Of a DNA stretch of 64,000 bases, positions 8,502 to 17,471 are shown piece by piece. The notes beneath the pieces are model-generated. The model was not told the origin of the DNA and ran no database searches. It saw nothing but the letters and a program-made list of their open reading frames with translations. This DNA comes from Imperialibacter sp040222815 (GTDB taxonomy: Bacteria > Bacteroidota > Bacteroidia > Cytophagales > Cyclobacteriaceae), in contig NZ_JAVKCH010000015.1 of assembly GCF_040222815.1 (NCBI RefSeq), positions 1-64,000 on the forward strand, given 5' to 3'. How positions within the stretch are numbered: position 1 is the first letter of the stretch; every line of letters begins with the position of its first letter. Made by a program: the position numbers and the translations under genes.

Positions 8502-9521
8502 TTATAAGGTTTTAGAATGTGTTCGATCTGGAGCATTGCTGGCTGCTAGCACATCACGCAAAGCAGTTAATGGCCACCTGGTTCGAAAACGAAGCTTGCC
8601 CACCAGTTTCAAATCGTCAGCTAATAACTTGCTTTCATCTATTAAACCAAGAATTGCCCTCGTTTTGTCATAGCACCTTCGATAATACTCTAAATCGGCC
8701 TGGTGTAGTAAGAAGTATTGAAAGGCTCTCTGAACCAGCGGAGGAAAACTTGGAAACTTCCTGCCTTGCACCAGAACGGAAGGCACGGGGTAAAGAGTCG
8801 CTATTTTGCTTGCACTCTCCTCAAAACCATTATTCATGGCCATTCTAACAAAAAGCTGAATTGTTTCCGGCTCAAAGAGACTCGCCTGGGCTACTGTTTT
8901 CGATCCTTGGTGCAGTCGAAAGTTGGCAAGTAATGAAGGAGTCTTAGCAATCCCTTTTAACCCATGCTTCAAAAGATATCTCACCCAAATATCTTTATCC
9001 ATTACATAATGTAACCCAACATCCAGCCCGCCAATCTCATCAAGAATACTCTTGCGAAACCAGGTTTCCGGTTGATCAATCCTGGCCATCCCGATGGTCT
9101 TTGCGAGGTTGTCATCATATGTATCTGTTCCTCTGGAGGTCTTTATCACACCCCCACCTGACACTATGTTGCCACGTCCACACAGAACGTTGACACTGCT
9201 ATCGCTAAAATGTTCTCCAATCAACTTTAAGGCGCCTGGCTCCAGGTAATCGTCAGAATTCAACCAGTTTACCGCCGTTCCTGTAGCTCTTTGAAGTCCC
9301 TTTCTTATCGCATGACTTTGCCCTCTATCTGGTTCTGACAGCCAAAAAGTCAGGTGTTTCTCATATCTCTTGATAATGTCAACTGAACCATCTGTGCTAC
9401 CCCCATCAATTATTATATATTCCAAGTTCTTGAAACCCTGACTTAAAACAGAATCAATTGTCTGCTCTATAAAATCGCTTTGATTAAAAGAAGGGGTGAT
9501 AATTGAAATTTTCACATCCAT
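8502..9521 (-). CDS. Glycosyltransferase family 2
   Basis: A 339-residue GT2 enzyme. ISIITPSFNQSDFIEQTIDS starts the domain at residue 5, the donor-side aspartates are in NWLNSDDYLEPGA near residue 90, and HYVMDKDIWVRYLLKHG follows near residue 180. The pattern of FNQ plus LNSDD is that of WcaA-like GT2 proteins. The last 100 residues are an extra helical region without a recognised motif. A 69-base spacer separates it from the FkbM methyltransferase gene upstream. Confidence 0.85.
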   Translation of the reverse strand: MDVKISIITPSFNQSDFIEQTIDSVLSQGFKNLEYIIIDGGSTDGSVDIIKRYEKHLTFWLSEPDRGQSHAIRKGLQRATGTAVNWLNSDDYLEPGALKLIGEHFSDSSVNVLCGRGNIVSGGGVIKTSRGTDTYDDNLAKTIGMARIDQPETWFRKSILDEIGGLDVGLHYVMDKDIWVRYLLKHGLKGIAKTPSLLANFRLHQGSKTVAQASLFEPETIQLFVRMAMNNGFEESASKIATLYPVPSVLVQGRKFPSFPPLVQRAFQYFLLHQADLEYYRRCYDKTRAILGLIDESKLLADDLKLVGKLRFRTRWPLTALRDVLAASNAPDRTHSKTL

Positions 9522-9590
9522 TTTTCTTACCCTTACCGGTCAATTGGCTATTTGTGTCATGCATTCATGAATATACCTACCTAGTACCTC

Positions 9591-10367
9591 TCACTCTTTC
9601 ACTGCTAGAATATTCTGCATACGAAATATTTCGTTCCTCGTATTATAACTCCCCAACGGAAGGAGCCCTTTGCTTGATATTCGAAAGAATTTGTACCCTT
9701 TAAGCAGGTCATAAAAGTCTTTTAAAAAGACTCGGCTTACAATGTTCATTTCGTTGAACTCAAATTGTATAGCATGGATGACACCACTCGAAAGTAGTTT
9801 GGTTGCTCCCTGCAGCACTGCCAACTCACTTCCTTCTGTATCAATTTTTAAGAAGTCAATTCGACCTATCTCTCTTTCTGCACAAAAGTCATCAATAGTG
9901 GTAATTTGCACCTCTACATATTCAGTATCCTTGCGTCCATGAATATCAGTTAATACATCCCTAAAAACAGAAGCATGGCTGGATTTCTTGCTCGATTTAT
10001 AATAGTGAAGTAGCTGTTTCCCCCCCTCACTCCCTAAACCAGCATTGATGGTCTCGCATTTTTCGTGGCTTGCCATTTCAGCTTGCAACGATGAGAAGGA
10101 ATTTGGGTTCGGTTCAAAAGAGAAGACTGTAGCCGAGGGAAACCGCTGACACACCAGTTTTGAAAAATCGCCAACATTTGCGCCAATGTCAAAAAAAATA
10201 CTCGTTGAGCTAGAATCAGAAAACAGCCCAGCCAAGGCTTTCATCTCCCCATTTTTTTCAGGATTTGTTTCATTCGTGATTCCCTTACCCTCGTATGCTA
10301 ATTTCTGAAGGTTCACCTTTAAAAAGGTAGCTACTTTGCTTACCAGCTTTTCTTTAAAACTCAACAT
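9591..10367 (-). CDS. FkbM family methyltransferase
   Basis: A 258-residue SAM-dependent methyltransferase of the FkbM family, which O-methylates sugars and polyketides. Motif I is IFFDIGANVGDFSKLVCQRF near residues 56-75, VFSFEPNPNSF follows, and the family signature IDFLKIDTEGSELAVLQGA lies near residues 170-188. Its start overlaps the end of the Wzt gene by 14 bases. A methyltransferase directly coupled to a Wzt with a C-terminal domain is compatible with methyl-capped chain termination, as known for some ABC-exported O-antigens. That role is inferred here, not shown. Confidence 0.85.
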   Translation of the reverse strand: MLSFKEKLVSKVATFLKVNLQKLAYEGKGITNETNPEKNGEMKALAGLFSDSSSTSIFFDIGANVGDFSKLVCQRFPSATVFSFEPNPNSFSSLQAEMASHEKCETINAGLGSEGGKQLLHYYKSSKKSSHASVFRDVLTDIHGRKDTEYVEVQITTIDDFCAEREIGRIDFLKIDTEGSELAVLQGATKLLSSGVIHAIQFEFNEMNIVSRVFLKDFYDLLKGYKFFRISSKGLLPLGSYNTRNEIFRMQNILAVKE

Positions 10368-11562
10368 TTATAACATAGTTTGGAAAAACAACACCTTGAA
10401 TTTCGTTTGTATTATTGTAAGAAAATGGATTGCCATCCTTTACTAGAAAAGAACAGACATTTGATAACCAATCCTGAATGTCCCCATTTACTCGCAGAAA
10501 AAGTGTAACGTAGTAGGTTCCCGGCCGAAGAGCATTTTCAACTTCAATGTGAAGTTTGGTTGCTTCATTCTCCACACTTATCAAGTGGCCCGTAAACAAG
10601 TTACTCCCGTGTATAATACCAACAGCTTGCATGTTACTAATTGCAAATGCAAATTCAATGTTCGGAATTGTCTGATTTCCTTTGACCCTTTTCAATATCA
10701 CATCAAATTCAACATCTTTTCCAAAATCAAATTTCGTTGTTTCGAATACTACTTCTTTGAATTCAACAACCCGGTCCTTTTGCGTTCTCCTGACACCAGA
10801 AAGGTCAGTCACATTTTTTAAAGTTTGCGTATTGGAAGTAAGATACCCCTCAACAACTGAAGCAGTATCTCCATCAAGCTTTACTTGCCCAACGTCAACC
10901 AACAAACTTCGTGCGCACAAATTTCCAACAGCAGCCATATTGTGGCTTACAAACAAAACAGTCCGTCCCTCGCCGGCCACCTCTTCCATTTTCCCAAGAC
11001 ACTTCTTCTGAAAATCAGCGTCTCCGACTGCGAGCACCTCATCAATAATAAGAATCTCCGGATCCAAATGGGCAGCTACTGCAAATGCCAATCTCACTTT
11101 CATTCCGCTGCTGTAGTGCTTGATTGGTGTGTCTATGAATCCCTCTACACCGCTAAAGGCAATGATTTCATCAAATTTTGCTTTTACCTCTGAGCGTGTC
11201 ATTCCAAGAATGGTTCCATTAAGAAAAACATTTTCCCGTCCCGTTAATTCGGGATGAAATCCGGTACCTACTTCGAGCAACGATGCCACTCTTCCGTAAA
11301 GGTCAACTCTTCCTTTAGTTGGATATGTTATACTGCTTAGAATTTTTAACAGAGTGCTCTTACCAGCGCCATTTCGCCCGATAATACCAATCGCCTCCCC
11401 GTGCTTCACTTCGAAGGAAATTTCTCGTAGAGCCCAAAAATCATCCTCCTGTGCCCTTTTTCTGAACCACCACGACATTGATTCTCTAAGCGTAGGGGCT
11501 TTCGCACTACCCTTCCTATACTGCTTCCAAACATCATCAACCTTAACTGCAATATTTCCCAT
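10354..11562 (-). CDS. Polysaccharide ABC transporter ATP-binding protein (Wzt-like)
   Basis: A 402-residue ATPase of the O-antigen/teichoic acid exporter type. Walker A is GRNGAGKST near residues 62-70, the signature segment is YSSGMKVRLAF, Walker B is ILIIDEVLAVGD, and the switch histidine is in FVSHNMAAV. Residues from about 250 to the end form an extra domain in the position of the Wzt carbohydrate-binding domain. In characterised Wzt proteins this domain reads the non-reducing end modification of the finished chain. I chose ATG at 11562 rather than a TTG three codons upstream. It works with the permease encoded just upstream. Confidence 0.88.
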   Translation of the reverse strand: MGNIAVKVDDVWKQYRKGSAKAPTLRESMSWWFRKRAQEDDFWALREISFEVKHGEAIGIIGRNGAGKSTLLKILSSITYPTKGRVDLYGRVASLLEVGTGFHPELTGRENVFLNGTILGMTRSEVKAKFDEIIAFSGVEGFIDTPIKHYSSGMKVRLAFAVAAHLDPEILIIDEVLAVGDADFQKKCLGKMEEVAGEGRTVLFVSHNMAAVGNLCARSLLVDVGQVKLDGDTASVVEGYLTSNTQTLKNVTDLSGVRRTQKDRVVEFKEVVFETTKFDFGKDVEFDVILKRVKGNQTIPNIEFAFAISNMQAVGIIHGSNLFTGHLISVENEATKLHIEVENALRPGTYYVTLFLRVNGDIQDWLSNVCSFLVKDGNPFSYNNTNEIQGVVFPNYVINVEF

Positions 11563-11586
11563 TAGTATCAATCAACCTCTCATACA

Positions 11587-12402
11587 TTAAACAATATCCG
11601 CCATTACACGCTCCATACGCTTGAAATAAAATACGCCAGAAACAAACATTACCAGCACTACCGCAAACGAAATAAACGACGTAGGTGCTGGTGGCTCAGC
11701 CCCCAAAATAGACCAACGGAATCCCTCCACAATTCCCGCCATGGGGTTAATGTGGAATAACAACTGATACTTCTCTGGAATAAGGCTAGCAGGATAGGCA
11801 ATCGGCGTGGCATAGAGCCCAAACTGAACCATAAAGGGTATTACATGCTGGAAATCACGGTACCTGATGGTCAAAGAACTAAGCCAGATGCCAACACCCA
11901 GTGCGGCAATAATATTCAACAGCATAAAAAATGGCAGCCAAACGATCTCTACTTGGAGCGGTAGTCCGTGGTATACCATCAATCCAAATAGCAATACAAG
12001 GGTTATGCCAAAGTCGACAAAAGCAACAAGTGCCTTACTAAGCGGAATAATAAGTCTGGGAAAATAAATTTTCTTAATCATTTCCTGGGCCCCCACAATA
12101 GAAGTACCGCTTTGGTTCATGACGAATGAAAAATATGACCAGGCACTCATGCCGCATAAAGCAAAAACCGTGTAAGGAATAGCACCGGTGTCGACCTTTA
12201 TCGCCCTGCCAAAGATGAGAGTAAATATCAGCAATGTGAAAAATGGCTGAAGGAGCGCCCAAATCAATCCCAAAAAAGTCTGCGCATACCGTACCTTAAG
12301 ATCTCTCATGGCGAGTACAAAAAACAAGTCTTTGTAAGCCACAAGCTCCTTCAAGTTTATCCGGCTACCCGATTCAGGCGTGATAGAACGATAAGGTCGC
12401 AT
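11587..12402 (-). CDS. Polysaccharide ABC transporter permease (Wzm-like)
   Basis: A 271-residue ABC-2 type permease with about six membrane helices. The segment DLKVRYAQTFLGLIWALLQP near residues 35-54 is the family hallmark, and the loop FPRLIIPLSKALVAFVDFG is also typical. Together with the ATPase encoded 24 bases downstream it should form the exporter that moves the lipid-linked glycan across the inner membrane. The start overlaps the upstream membrane-protein gene by 29 bases. Confidence 0.88.
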   Translation of the reverse strand: MRPYRSITPESGSRINLKELVAYKDLFFVLAMRDLKVRYAQTFLGLIWALLQPFFTLLIFTLIFGRAIKVDTGAIPYTVFALCGMSAWSYFSFVMNQSGTSIVGAQEMIKKIYFPRLIIPLSKALVAFVDFGITLVLLFGLMVYHGLPLQVEIVWLPFFMLLNIIAALGVGIWLSSLTIRYRDFQHVIPFMVQFGLYATPIAYPASLIPEKYQLLFHINPMAGIVEGFRWSILGAEPPAPTSFISFAVVLVMFVSGVFYFKRMERVMADIV

Positions 12403-13702
12403 TCTTTGAGTGTTTTTTGAAATTTAATATTATCAACCCGGCGGCCAGAAAAGGCAACATTGGTATCTTGTATCTTACTAGAGACCCAAAATTATAGGTA
12501 GTAACACCGATAGCGAAAGAAAAAAGCAGGCTGAACGAAAAGCATAAAATCAGCAGCTTTTTATTTTCCAGGTCATTAAACCGCCTAAATTTGAATATTC
12601 CTCTGACGAAAAGTATCAGAATCACCAAATTCTCCAAGGCGGCTAACAACATCACAGGGTTTCTGGTCTCCCACAAAAAAGGCCTGAAGAGGGCTGTAAT
12701 GACAGCAAGAGGTATTTTTCTTACAAGACCCGCAGGTGTGAAATCAAAATCTCCAAGCGTGTACCCTGATCCATCGTTTCTCTCACTAACATAGTAATTC
12801 CAGCGAGCAGTTTGTTCTGCTGTGTAGGCGACTTCCTCCAAAGAATACCTATAGTGTTCCTCACTCACCAATAAAGTAGCGTAACCGGCCGCAAGTCCCC
12901 CTATCGCCAAAAGAACAGGACCTATTGCTATTTTCACAATTAGTGACCTAATCCTATTCTGATAGTTTAGGAAAAGCCAAAAAATTAAAGCAGGAACAAA
13001 ACATATGATGATGTATATCTTGACTATGTACAGCACATAAAACCCAATTAAGATAGAAATGGCCGCGATAAATATGTTTTTTTTAAATACAAACAGGTGA
13101 GTAGCACCAAAAAAAAATAATCCCAAGGCTCCAAGTGTTAGGGTGTCTTTCATTAAGCCAGAGCCCCAAAAAAAAATGGATGGGATGAATAGTATCGCAT
13201 AAGCAAAATAACTGCTAAGCGTCGGGTAGAATCGACAAAAAGACACATACATGGCCCACACTCCAGTAAAACTTATCGCCGCAAAGCAGAGCGCCGTGGC
13301 CAAATAGGTATGGCCAGTAAACAAATCAAAAAAACCAGCTACCCTCACTACAAAGTAAGAAGCCGGGTCGCCATAGGTATATATTCTCGACGAAAACTGA
13401 AACAACTCCGACGCATGCTCACCTCCAGCTACGAAAATCATTTTAAATGCATAGTATGGGTTAACCAGAAAAGCTTCCCAGATCCACCTGCTGCCTAAAT
13501 GAAAATAGGTAAATGTATCTCCGCCGTCATAATAAAACTGATACACCAACCCCAATGCTATCGCCCCAACAAACTTGACCGTCAAGCCCGGAATGAAATA
13601 CTTGCGGGTGTCCCGGTTAGTCACTTTGGGCCTGATCCAGTAGGCCAGAGCATACAAGAGGAGGAGGTAAACAGGTGTGACAATAAGGTCTTGGAGGCCC
13701 AT
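12374..13702 (-). CDS. Polytopic membrane protein of the glycan locus
   Basis: A 442-residue protein with roughly ten to eleven hydrophobic segments spread over its length. Near residue 60 it has the charged loop YYDGGDTFTYFHLGSRWI after the second helix, a placement reminiscent of the acidic loop of GT-C fold glycosyltransferases. I cannot place it in a named family. It is the first gene of the minus-strand polysaccharide run and overlaps the permease gene, so a role as membrane glycosyltransferase or polymer-assembly protein is plausible but inferred. A promoter should lie in 13703-13849. The minus strand there has TAATTTG, one base short of the -7 consensus, so the site is not certain. Confidence 0.7.
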   Translation of the reverse strand: MGLQDLIVTPVYLLLLYALAYWIRPKVTNRDTRKYFIPGLTVKFVGAIALGLVYQFYYDGGDTFTYFHLGSRWIWEAFLVNPYYAFKMIFVAGGEHASELFQFSSRIYTYGDPASYFVVRVAGFFDLFTGHTYLATALCFAAISFTGVWAMYVSFCRFYPTLSSYFAYAILFIPSIFFWGSGLMKDTLTLGALGLFFFGATHLFVFKKNIFIAAISILIGFYVLYIVKIYIIICFVPALIFWLFLNYQNRIRSLIVKIAIGPVLLAIGGLAAGYATLLVSEEHYRYSLEEVAYTAEQTARWNYYVSERNDGSGYTLGDFDFTPAGLVRKIPLAVITALFRPFLWETRNPVMLLAALENLVILILFVRGIFKFRRFNDLENKKLLILCFSFSLLFSFAIGVTTYNFGSLVRYKIPMLPFLAAGLIILNFKKHSKNATLSFYHA

Positions 13703-13849
13703 GAAAGTTAATTACAGGTCGCAAATTACTAATTATATCGGAACACCGGTGCTTCACAGGCTGCTGTTAAAGCAGCATTTCGATGAATAACTGTCAATTG
13801 GAGATAAGCACCGTTTTATCATAAGGCAATCTTGCACTAATTTCGGCAG

Positions 13850-14923
13850 GTGAAAATTCTTTTCCTCTTTCCCTACCCCTTGCAGCAAGCGCCGTCGCAG
13901 CGCTTTCGGTTCGAACAGTACTTTGAGGCGTTGCTTAAGGCGGGGCATTCGATCGACAGTCAGTCGTTTTGGGGGGAATACTACTGGAAGGTTCTCTACA
14001 AAAGGGGCAACGCACTGCAAAAAGCATGGGGGCTAGTCAATGGATTCGGTCGGCGATTCAAAGTGCTTGGCCGGATTTCTTCCGCCGATTTCGTTTTTAT
14101 TCACCGGGAGCTGACACCGCTGGGGCCGCCTATCTTTGAATGGCTTATTGCCAAAGTTTTTCGAAAAAAAATCATTTTTGATTTCGATGATGCCATTTGG
14201 CTGCCCAATACCAGCGAAAGCAACAAAATCGCTGCCTGGCTAAAGTGGCATTCCAAAACTGGCAGCATCTGCCGTTGGTCGTGGAAAATTTCTGTGGGGA
14301 ACTCCTATCTGGAAAGCTACGCCAAGCAGTTCAATAACCACGTCGTGATCAACCCTACTACCATCGACATGGAGCATCACCGCCTAATCAACAAAAAAAC
14401 AAAGCCCACCAACGCCCCTATCGTTATTGGCTGGACGGGCAGCCACTCCACCCTCCCTTACCTCGATATGCTTTGGCCTGTGCTTGAGAAACTTGCCAAA
14501 GATCAAATGTTCTCCTTTAGGGTCATCTCCAACCAGCCGCCGATAGTAACCTACCCCTGGCTGGTGTTTATACCCTGGAACAAAGAAACAGAAATAGACG
14601 ATCTGGCTGCCATCGATATTGGCGTGATGCCACTCGCAGACGACGAATGGAGCAAAGGCAAGTGCGGCTTCAAAGCTTTGCAATACATGGCGCTGGAAAT
14701 ACCCACACTGGTTTCACCTGTTGGGGTGAACATTGACATTATAGATAACGGAGTTACCGGGTTTCTGGCAACCTCTGATGAGGAATGGCTGGTGGCATTG
14801 AAGACACTTATTGAAAACCCCGGCTTGAGCCAAGAACTAGGGACGCAAGGGCGAAAAACGGTCGAAGCTAGGTACTCGGTAAAGGCGAACACCAAAAATT
14901 TTCTTGGTCTATTCAGCAAATAG
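13850..14923 (+). CDS. Glycosyltransferase family 4 (divergent from the locus)
   Basis: A 357-residue GT4 enzyme beginning with KILFLFPYPLQQAPSQRFRF, an N-terminus seen in Bacteroidota GT4 proteins. The middle has IIFDFDDAIWLPN, and the donor domain has IVIGWTGSHSTLPYLDML and KCGFKALQYMALEIPTLVSP. The start is GTG at 13850; an in-frame stop lies four codons upstream and no ATG precedes the conserved core. It is transcribed away from the polysaccharide run, so it may act in the same pathway under its own promoter. Its 3' end overlaps the convergent Uma2 gene by 15 bases. Confidence 0.85.
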   Translation: MKILFLFPYPLQQAPSQRFRFEQYFEALLKAGHSIDSQSFWGEYYWKVLYKRGNALQKAWGLVNGFGRRFKVLGRISSADFVFIHRELTPLGPPIFEWLIAKVFRKKIIFDFDDAIWLPNTSESNKIAAWLKWHSKTGSICRWSWKISVGNSYLESYAKQFNNHVVINPTTIDMEHHRLINKKTKPTNAPIVIGWTGSHSTLPYLDMLWPVLEKLAKDQMFSFRVISNQPPIVTYPWLVFIPWNKETEIDDLAAIDIGVMPLADDEWSKGKCGFKALQYMALEIPTLVSPVGVNIDIIDNGVTGFLATSDEEWLVALKTLIENPGLSQELGTQGRKTVEARYSVKANTKNFLGLFSK

Positions 14924-15487
14924 TTCTTCCAGCGGAATAGTCAACCCCGAGAACAATTTACTTTTCAAAGTCTCATCATTTTTAAGAATGGACAACAGGT
15001 AAAACCTCCCATTTTCGTCCAGCACAAACACACGAACATCCTCACCTTCCGGATCAACCACCCAATACTCCTTCACCTCAAATTTCTGATAAAGGAGTAA
15101 TTTTTCTGACATATCTTTTTTTGAAGTGGAAGGAGAAAGAATCTCCACCACCAGATCGGGTGCTCCAATTGCCCCCTTCTCATCCAGCTTACTTTTGTCG
15201 CAAAAAACAGACAGATCGGGTTGGACAACGTTTTCCGTCAGTTCATCCTGTGAATAGTCCTCGGATAAGCGAACATCGAATGGCGATGCATAAACCTCAC
15301 ACTTTTTATTCATCAAAAATTTTTGGAGGTGGAAATGGATGGTTCCACTAATTTTTTGATGCCTTCTGCTCGGAGCAGGGCTCATATTATAAGGCATCCC
15401 ATCAATAATCTCCCACCTTTCACCGTCGGGCCAGGTGAGGTAGTCAGCATAAGTGACTTTTTTGTTCTTATAGATGGGAAGAGCCAT
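14909..15487 (-). CDS. Uma2 family endonuclease (DUF820)
   Basis: A 192-residue Uma2/DUF820 protein with a PD-(D/E)xK nuclease-type fold. The family start is seen at VTYADYLTWPDGERWEIIDG, and the core at VVQPDLSVFC, then GAPDLVVEILSPSTSKKDMSEK, where the aspartate, glutamate and lysines of the presumed active site lie. The end KEYWVVDPEGEDVRVF is also typical. The family is abundant in cyanobacteria and scattered in Bacteroidota; the cellular role is not established. It stands alone here, with no toxin-antitoxin or mobile-element partner. Confidence 0.85.
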   Translation of the reverse strand: MALPIYKNKKVTYADYLTWPDGERWEIIDGMPYNMSPAPSRRHQKISGTIHFHLQKFLMNKKCEVYASPFDVRLSEDYSQDELTENVVQPDLSVFCDKSKLDEKGAIGAPDLVVEILSPSTSKKDMSEKLLLYQKFEVKEYWVVDPEGEDVRVFVLDENGRFYLLSILKNDETLKSKLFSGLTIPLEELFAE

Positions 15488-15512
15488 GAATAAATTTACC
15501 TGTTTTTCTTAT

Positions 15513-16709
15513 CTAATCCATCTCCTTCAAATTCTTTTTGGCCACTTCCCATGCCCGGTCTTTTCGGCCTGCCAGGCGCTTGACTTCTTTGTAGTATTCC
15601 TTTGCCTCTTTTTGATTGTTTTCCTTTTCGGCTATTTCTCCAAGTGCCAGCAGAGAATACAGGTTATAGCCCATTTGTTGGGTTTCATTTTTAGAACTAA
15701 ACCTTACCGCTTCTTTGTAAAACTTTTTGGCATTTGGATAGTCTTTTCTCGTTTGATATATCTGGCCCAGAAAGAAAGCAGCATACCTACCGCTGTTTTC
15801 CTCGTAGCCATCATATCTCTGATAATACTTATCTATGATCTCCAGAGAAGTCTTCTCACAAAGCTGATAGTCGCCGGTGCCATACAATAGCCGTGAATAG
15901 TAGCGATGGAAGTACGGGTTGTCAGGAAACGTTTGGTGCAAATATTCTGCTACCTGCAAAGCTTCATACATGTTTTTTCCTTCGCTGGATAAAATCCGCA
16001 TGAGGAAATACTGAGCTTCTGTTCGGGTGTAAAAAGCATTCCTGGATACTTCTTTTAGCTGAGTAATGCCATCATCTTTATCCCCCTTGTCGAAAAACAA
16101 CATTATAGGCTTCAGCAGAGGATAGTTCTCCGGCACCCAAACGGAGTAGTAGTTGTACAAAGCGTCGCCAAAAAGTATTTCGGGACTGAGGTCCTCCTGC
16201 CCACGGCATTCTTCAAGATAAGCAAGGGCGTTCTTACCTGCCACAGCCGCCTTTGTCCACTTTTTCCGTTCTGAAAGTAACCTTCCCTGAAACGAGTAGG
16301 TAGCAGACAGAAAAAAAGCGCCTTCAACTTTATTCACTTCCTTGTAAAGCCGCTCGGAGAGAACAAGAGCGGTATCCATATAAGCATAAAACTTTTTATC
16401 GTACTGCTCATTTTCAATATTGGGCACAATCTTCCACCATTCGGACAGCCCCATTAAAAAATAAGGCAGCGGATGCCAACCATACTTTTGCTTCAGCCAC
16501 CTGAATTGCTTCTCGGCTGTCGCAAAATGAAAGTTATACATATTGTTGAGCGCCTCGGTGGCGTCAAGCTGCACCTTGATGTCGTTAATCAGCAGTGTAC
16601 TAGCCACATCCACAGTGTCCGCCTTCACCTCTCCCACATTTATGCTTTGAGAAGATGACCGGTCCGCAAGGCCGACTGACAACAATAAAGTGATAATGAT
16701 GAACCTCAT
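15513..16709 (-). CDS. Exported tetratricopeptide-repeat protein
   Basis: A 398-residue protein with a signal peptide (MRFIIITLLLSVGLADRSSS). I start it at 16709 because the ATG 36 bases upstream would place a charged stretch before the signal peptide. The rest is helical with several TPR-like units. Clear ones are near the C-terminus, such as GRYAAFFLGQIYQTRKDYPN and YSLLALGEIAEKENNQKEAK, and earlier as NFHFATAEKQFRWLKQKYGW. It is probably periplasmic or outer-membrane associated and may serve as a protein-binding scaffold. No specific family was recognised. Confidence 0.75.
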   Translation of the reverse strand: MRFIIITLLLSVGLADRSSSQSINVGEVKADTVDVASTLLINDIKVQLDATEALNNMYNFHFATAEKQFRWLKQKYGWHPLPYFLMGLSEWWKIVPNIENEQYDKKFYAYMDTALVLSERLYKEVNKVEGAFFLSATYSFQGRLLSERKKWTKAAVAGKNALAYLEECRGQEDLSPEILFGDALYNYYSVWVPENYPLLKPIMLFFDKGDKDDGITQLKEVSRNAFYTRTEAQYFLMRILSSEGKNMYEALQVAEYLHQTFPDNPYFHRYYSRLLYGTGDYQLCEKTSLEIIDKYYQRYDGYEENSGRYAAFFLGQIYQTRKDYPNAKKFYKEAVRFSSKNETQQMGYNLYSLLALGEIAEKENNQKEAKEYYKEVKRLAGRKDRAWEVAKKNLKEMD

Positions 16710-16814
16710 GGTTTGGTGGAGTGCCAAAAGTCTGCCAATTTTCAAATTGAATATTTAAGATAACAACGAATCAACGGCAAACCCGTTCTGTGAATTGTAA
16801 ATTTTTCCATTGAT

Positions 16815-17462
16815 ATGCAACTTTCCAAAGAAAGACGACAAGAACTTCTCGACGAATGGTTTTCATTTGGCACGGGACAGCTGTTTGCTGTCATCTGTGT
16901 TGTCACGTTGATACTGCTTTTTATCAAAAAAAGTTTCATCGAAGGAGAGTTAGCCGCATTCGAGATTCTACAGGAGCGGGGTGAGATGGGATTTTTCCAC
17001 GCCTTAAGTGCAGTGCAGTACCTGACAGTTCCTCTCGTTTATGCCTGGAAGTTTACCGTCACCGCATTTATCCTCTATGTGGGCGGCTTTATGTTTGGCT
17101 ACAAGCTCACTTTTAAAGACATGTGGCGGCTGGTTTTGGCAGCAGAACTTGTCTTTTTTATTCCCGAGCTTATCAAAATCGCCTGGTTTCTGGTAGTAAA
17201 CACCGATCCTACCTATCAGGAAATTGGCGCTTTCTATCCGCTCTCTCTAATGAATCTGTTCGATTTTGAGTCACTGGCACCCCGCTGGCACTATCCCCTC
17301 AAGGCACTCAATCTCTTTGAGGTTGCCTACTGGATTGCGCTAGCCGCCGGTGTATACGTCATCTCAGGGAAGCAAAGAAAAAACAGCATCATCATAGTGG
17401 CAACGTCGTATGTGCTTTGGTTTTTTCTTTGGATTGGATTCTACCTGATTATCTATAAATAG
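16815..17462 (+). CDS. Conserved membrane protein, about five helices
   Basis: A 215-residue integral membrane protein with hydrophobic segments near residues 22-40, 78-97, 108-128, 170-185 and 193-212. A conserved-looking loop YPLSLMNLFDFESLAPRWHYP lies between the third and fourth. The arrangement resembles Yip1-like small membrane proteins of Bacteroidota, but I cannot name a function. It is convergent with the DUF4260 gene, with only nine bases between the stops. Confidence 0.65.
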   Translation: MQLSKERRQELLDEWFSFGTGQLFAVICVVTLILLFIKKSFIEGELAAFEILQERGEMGFFHALSAVQYLTVPLVYAWKFTVTAFILYVGGFMFGYKLTFKDMWRLVLAAELVFFIPELIKIAWFLVVNTDPTYQEIGAFYPLSLMNLFDFESLAPRWHYPLKALNLFEVAYWIALAAGVYVISGKQRKNSIIIVATSYVLWFFLWIGFYLIIYK

Positions 17463-17471
17463 TGCTCCAAG

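Noticed and set aside
13760..13779. Hairpin GCTGCT/AGCAGC in the divergent spacer before the polysaccharide run
   Set aside because: The stem is only six pairs and no T-run follows on either strand, so neither a terminator nor an operator can be claimed.
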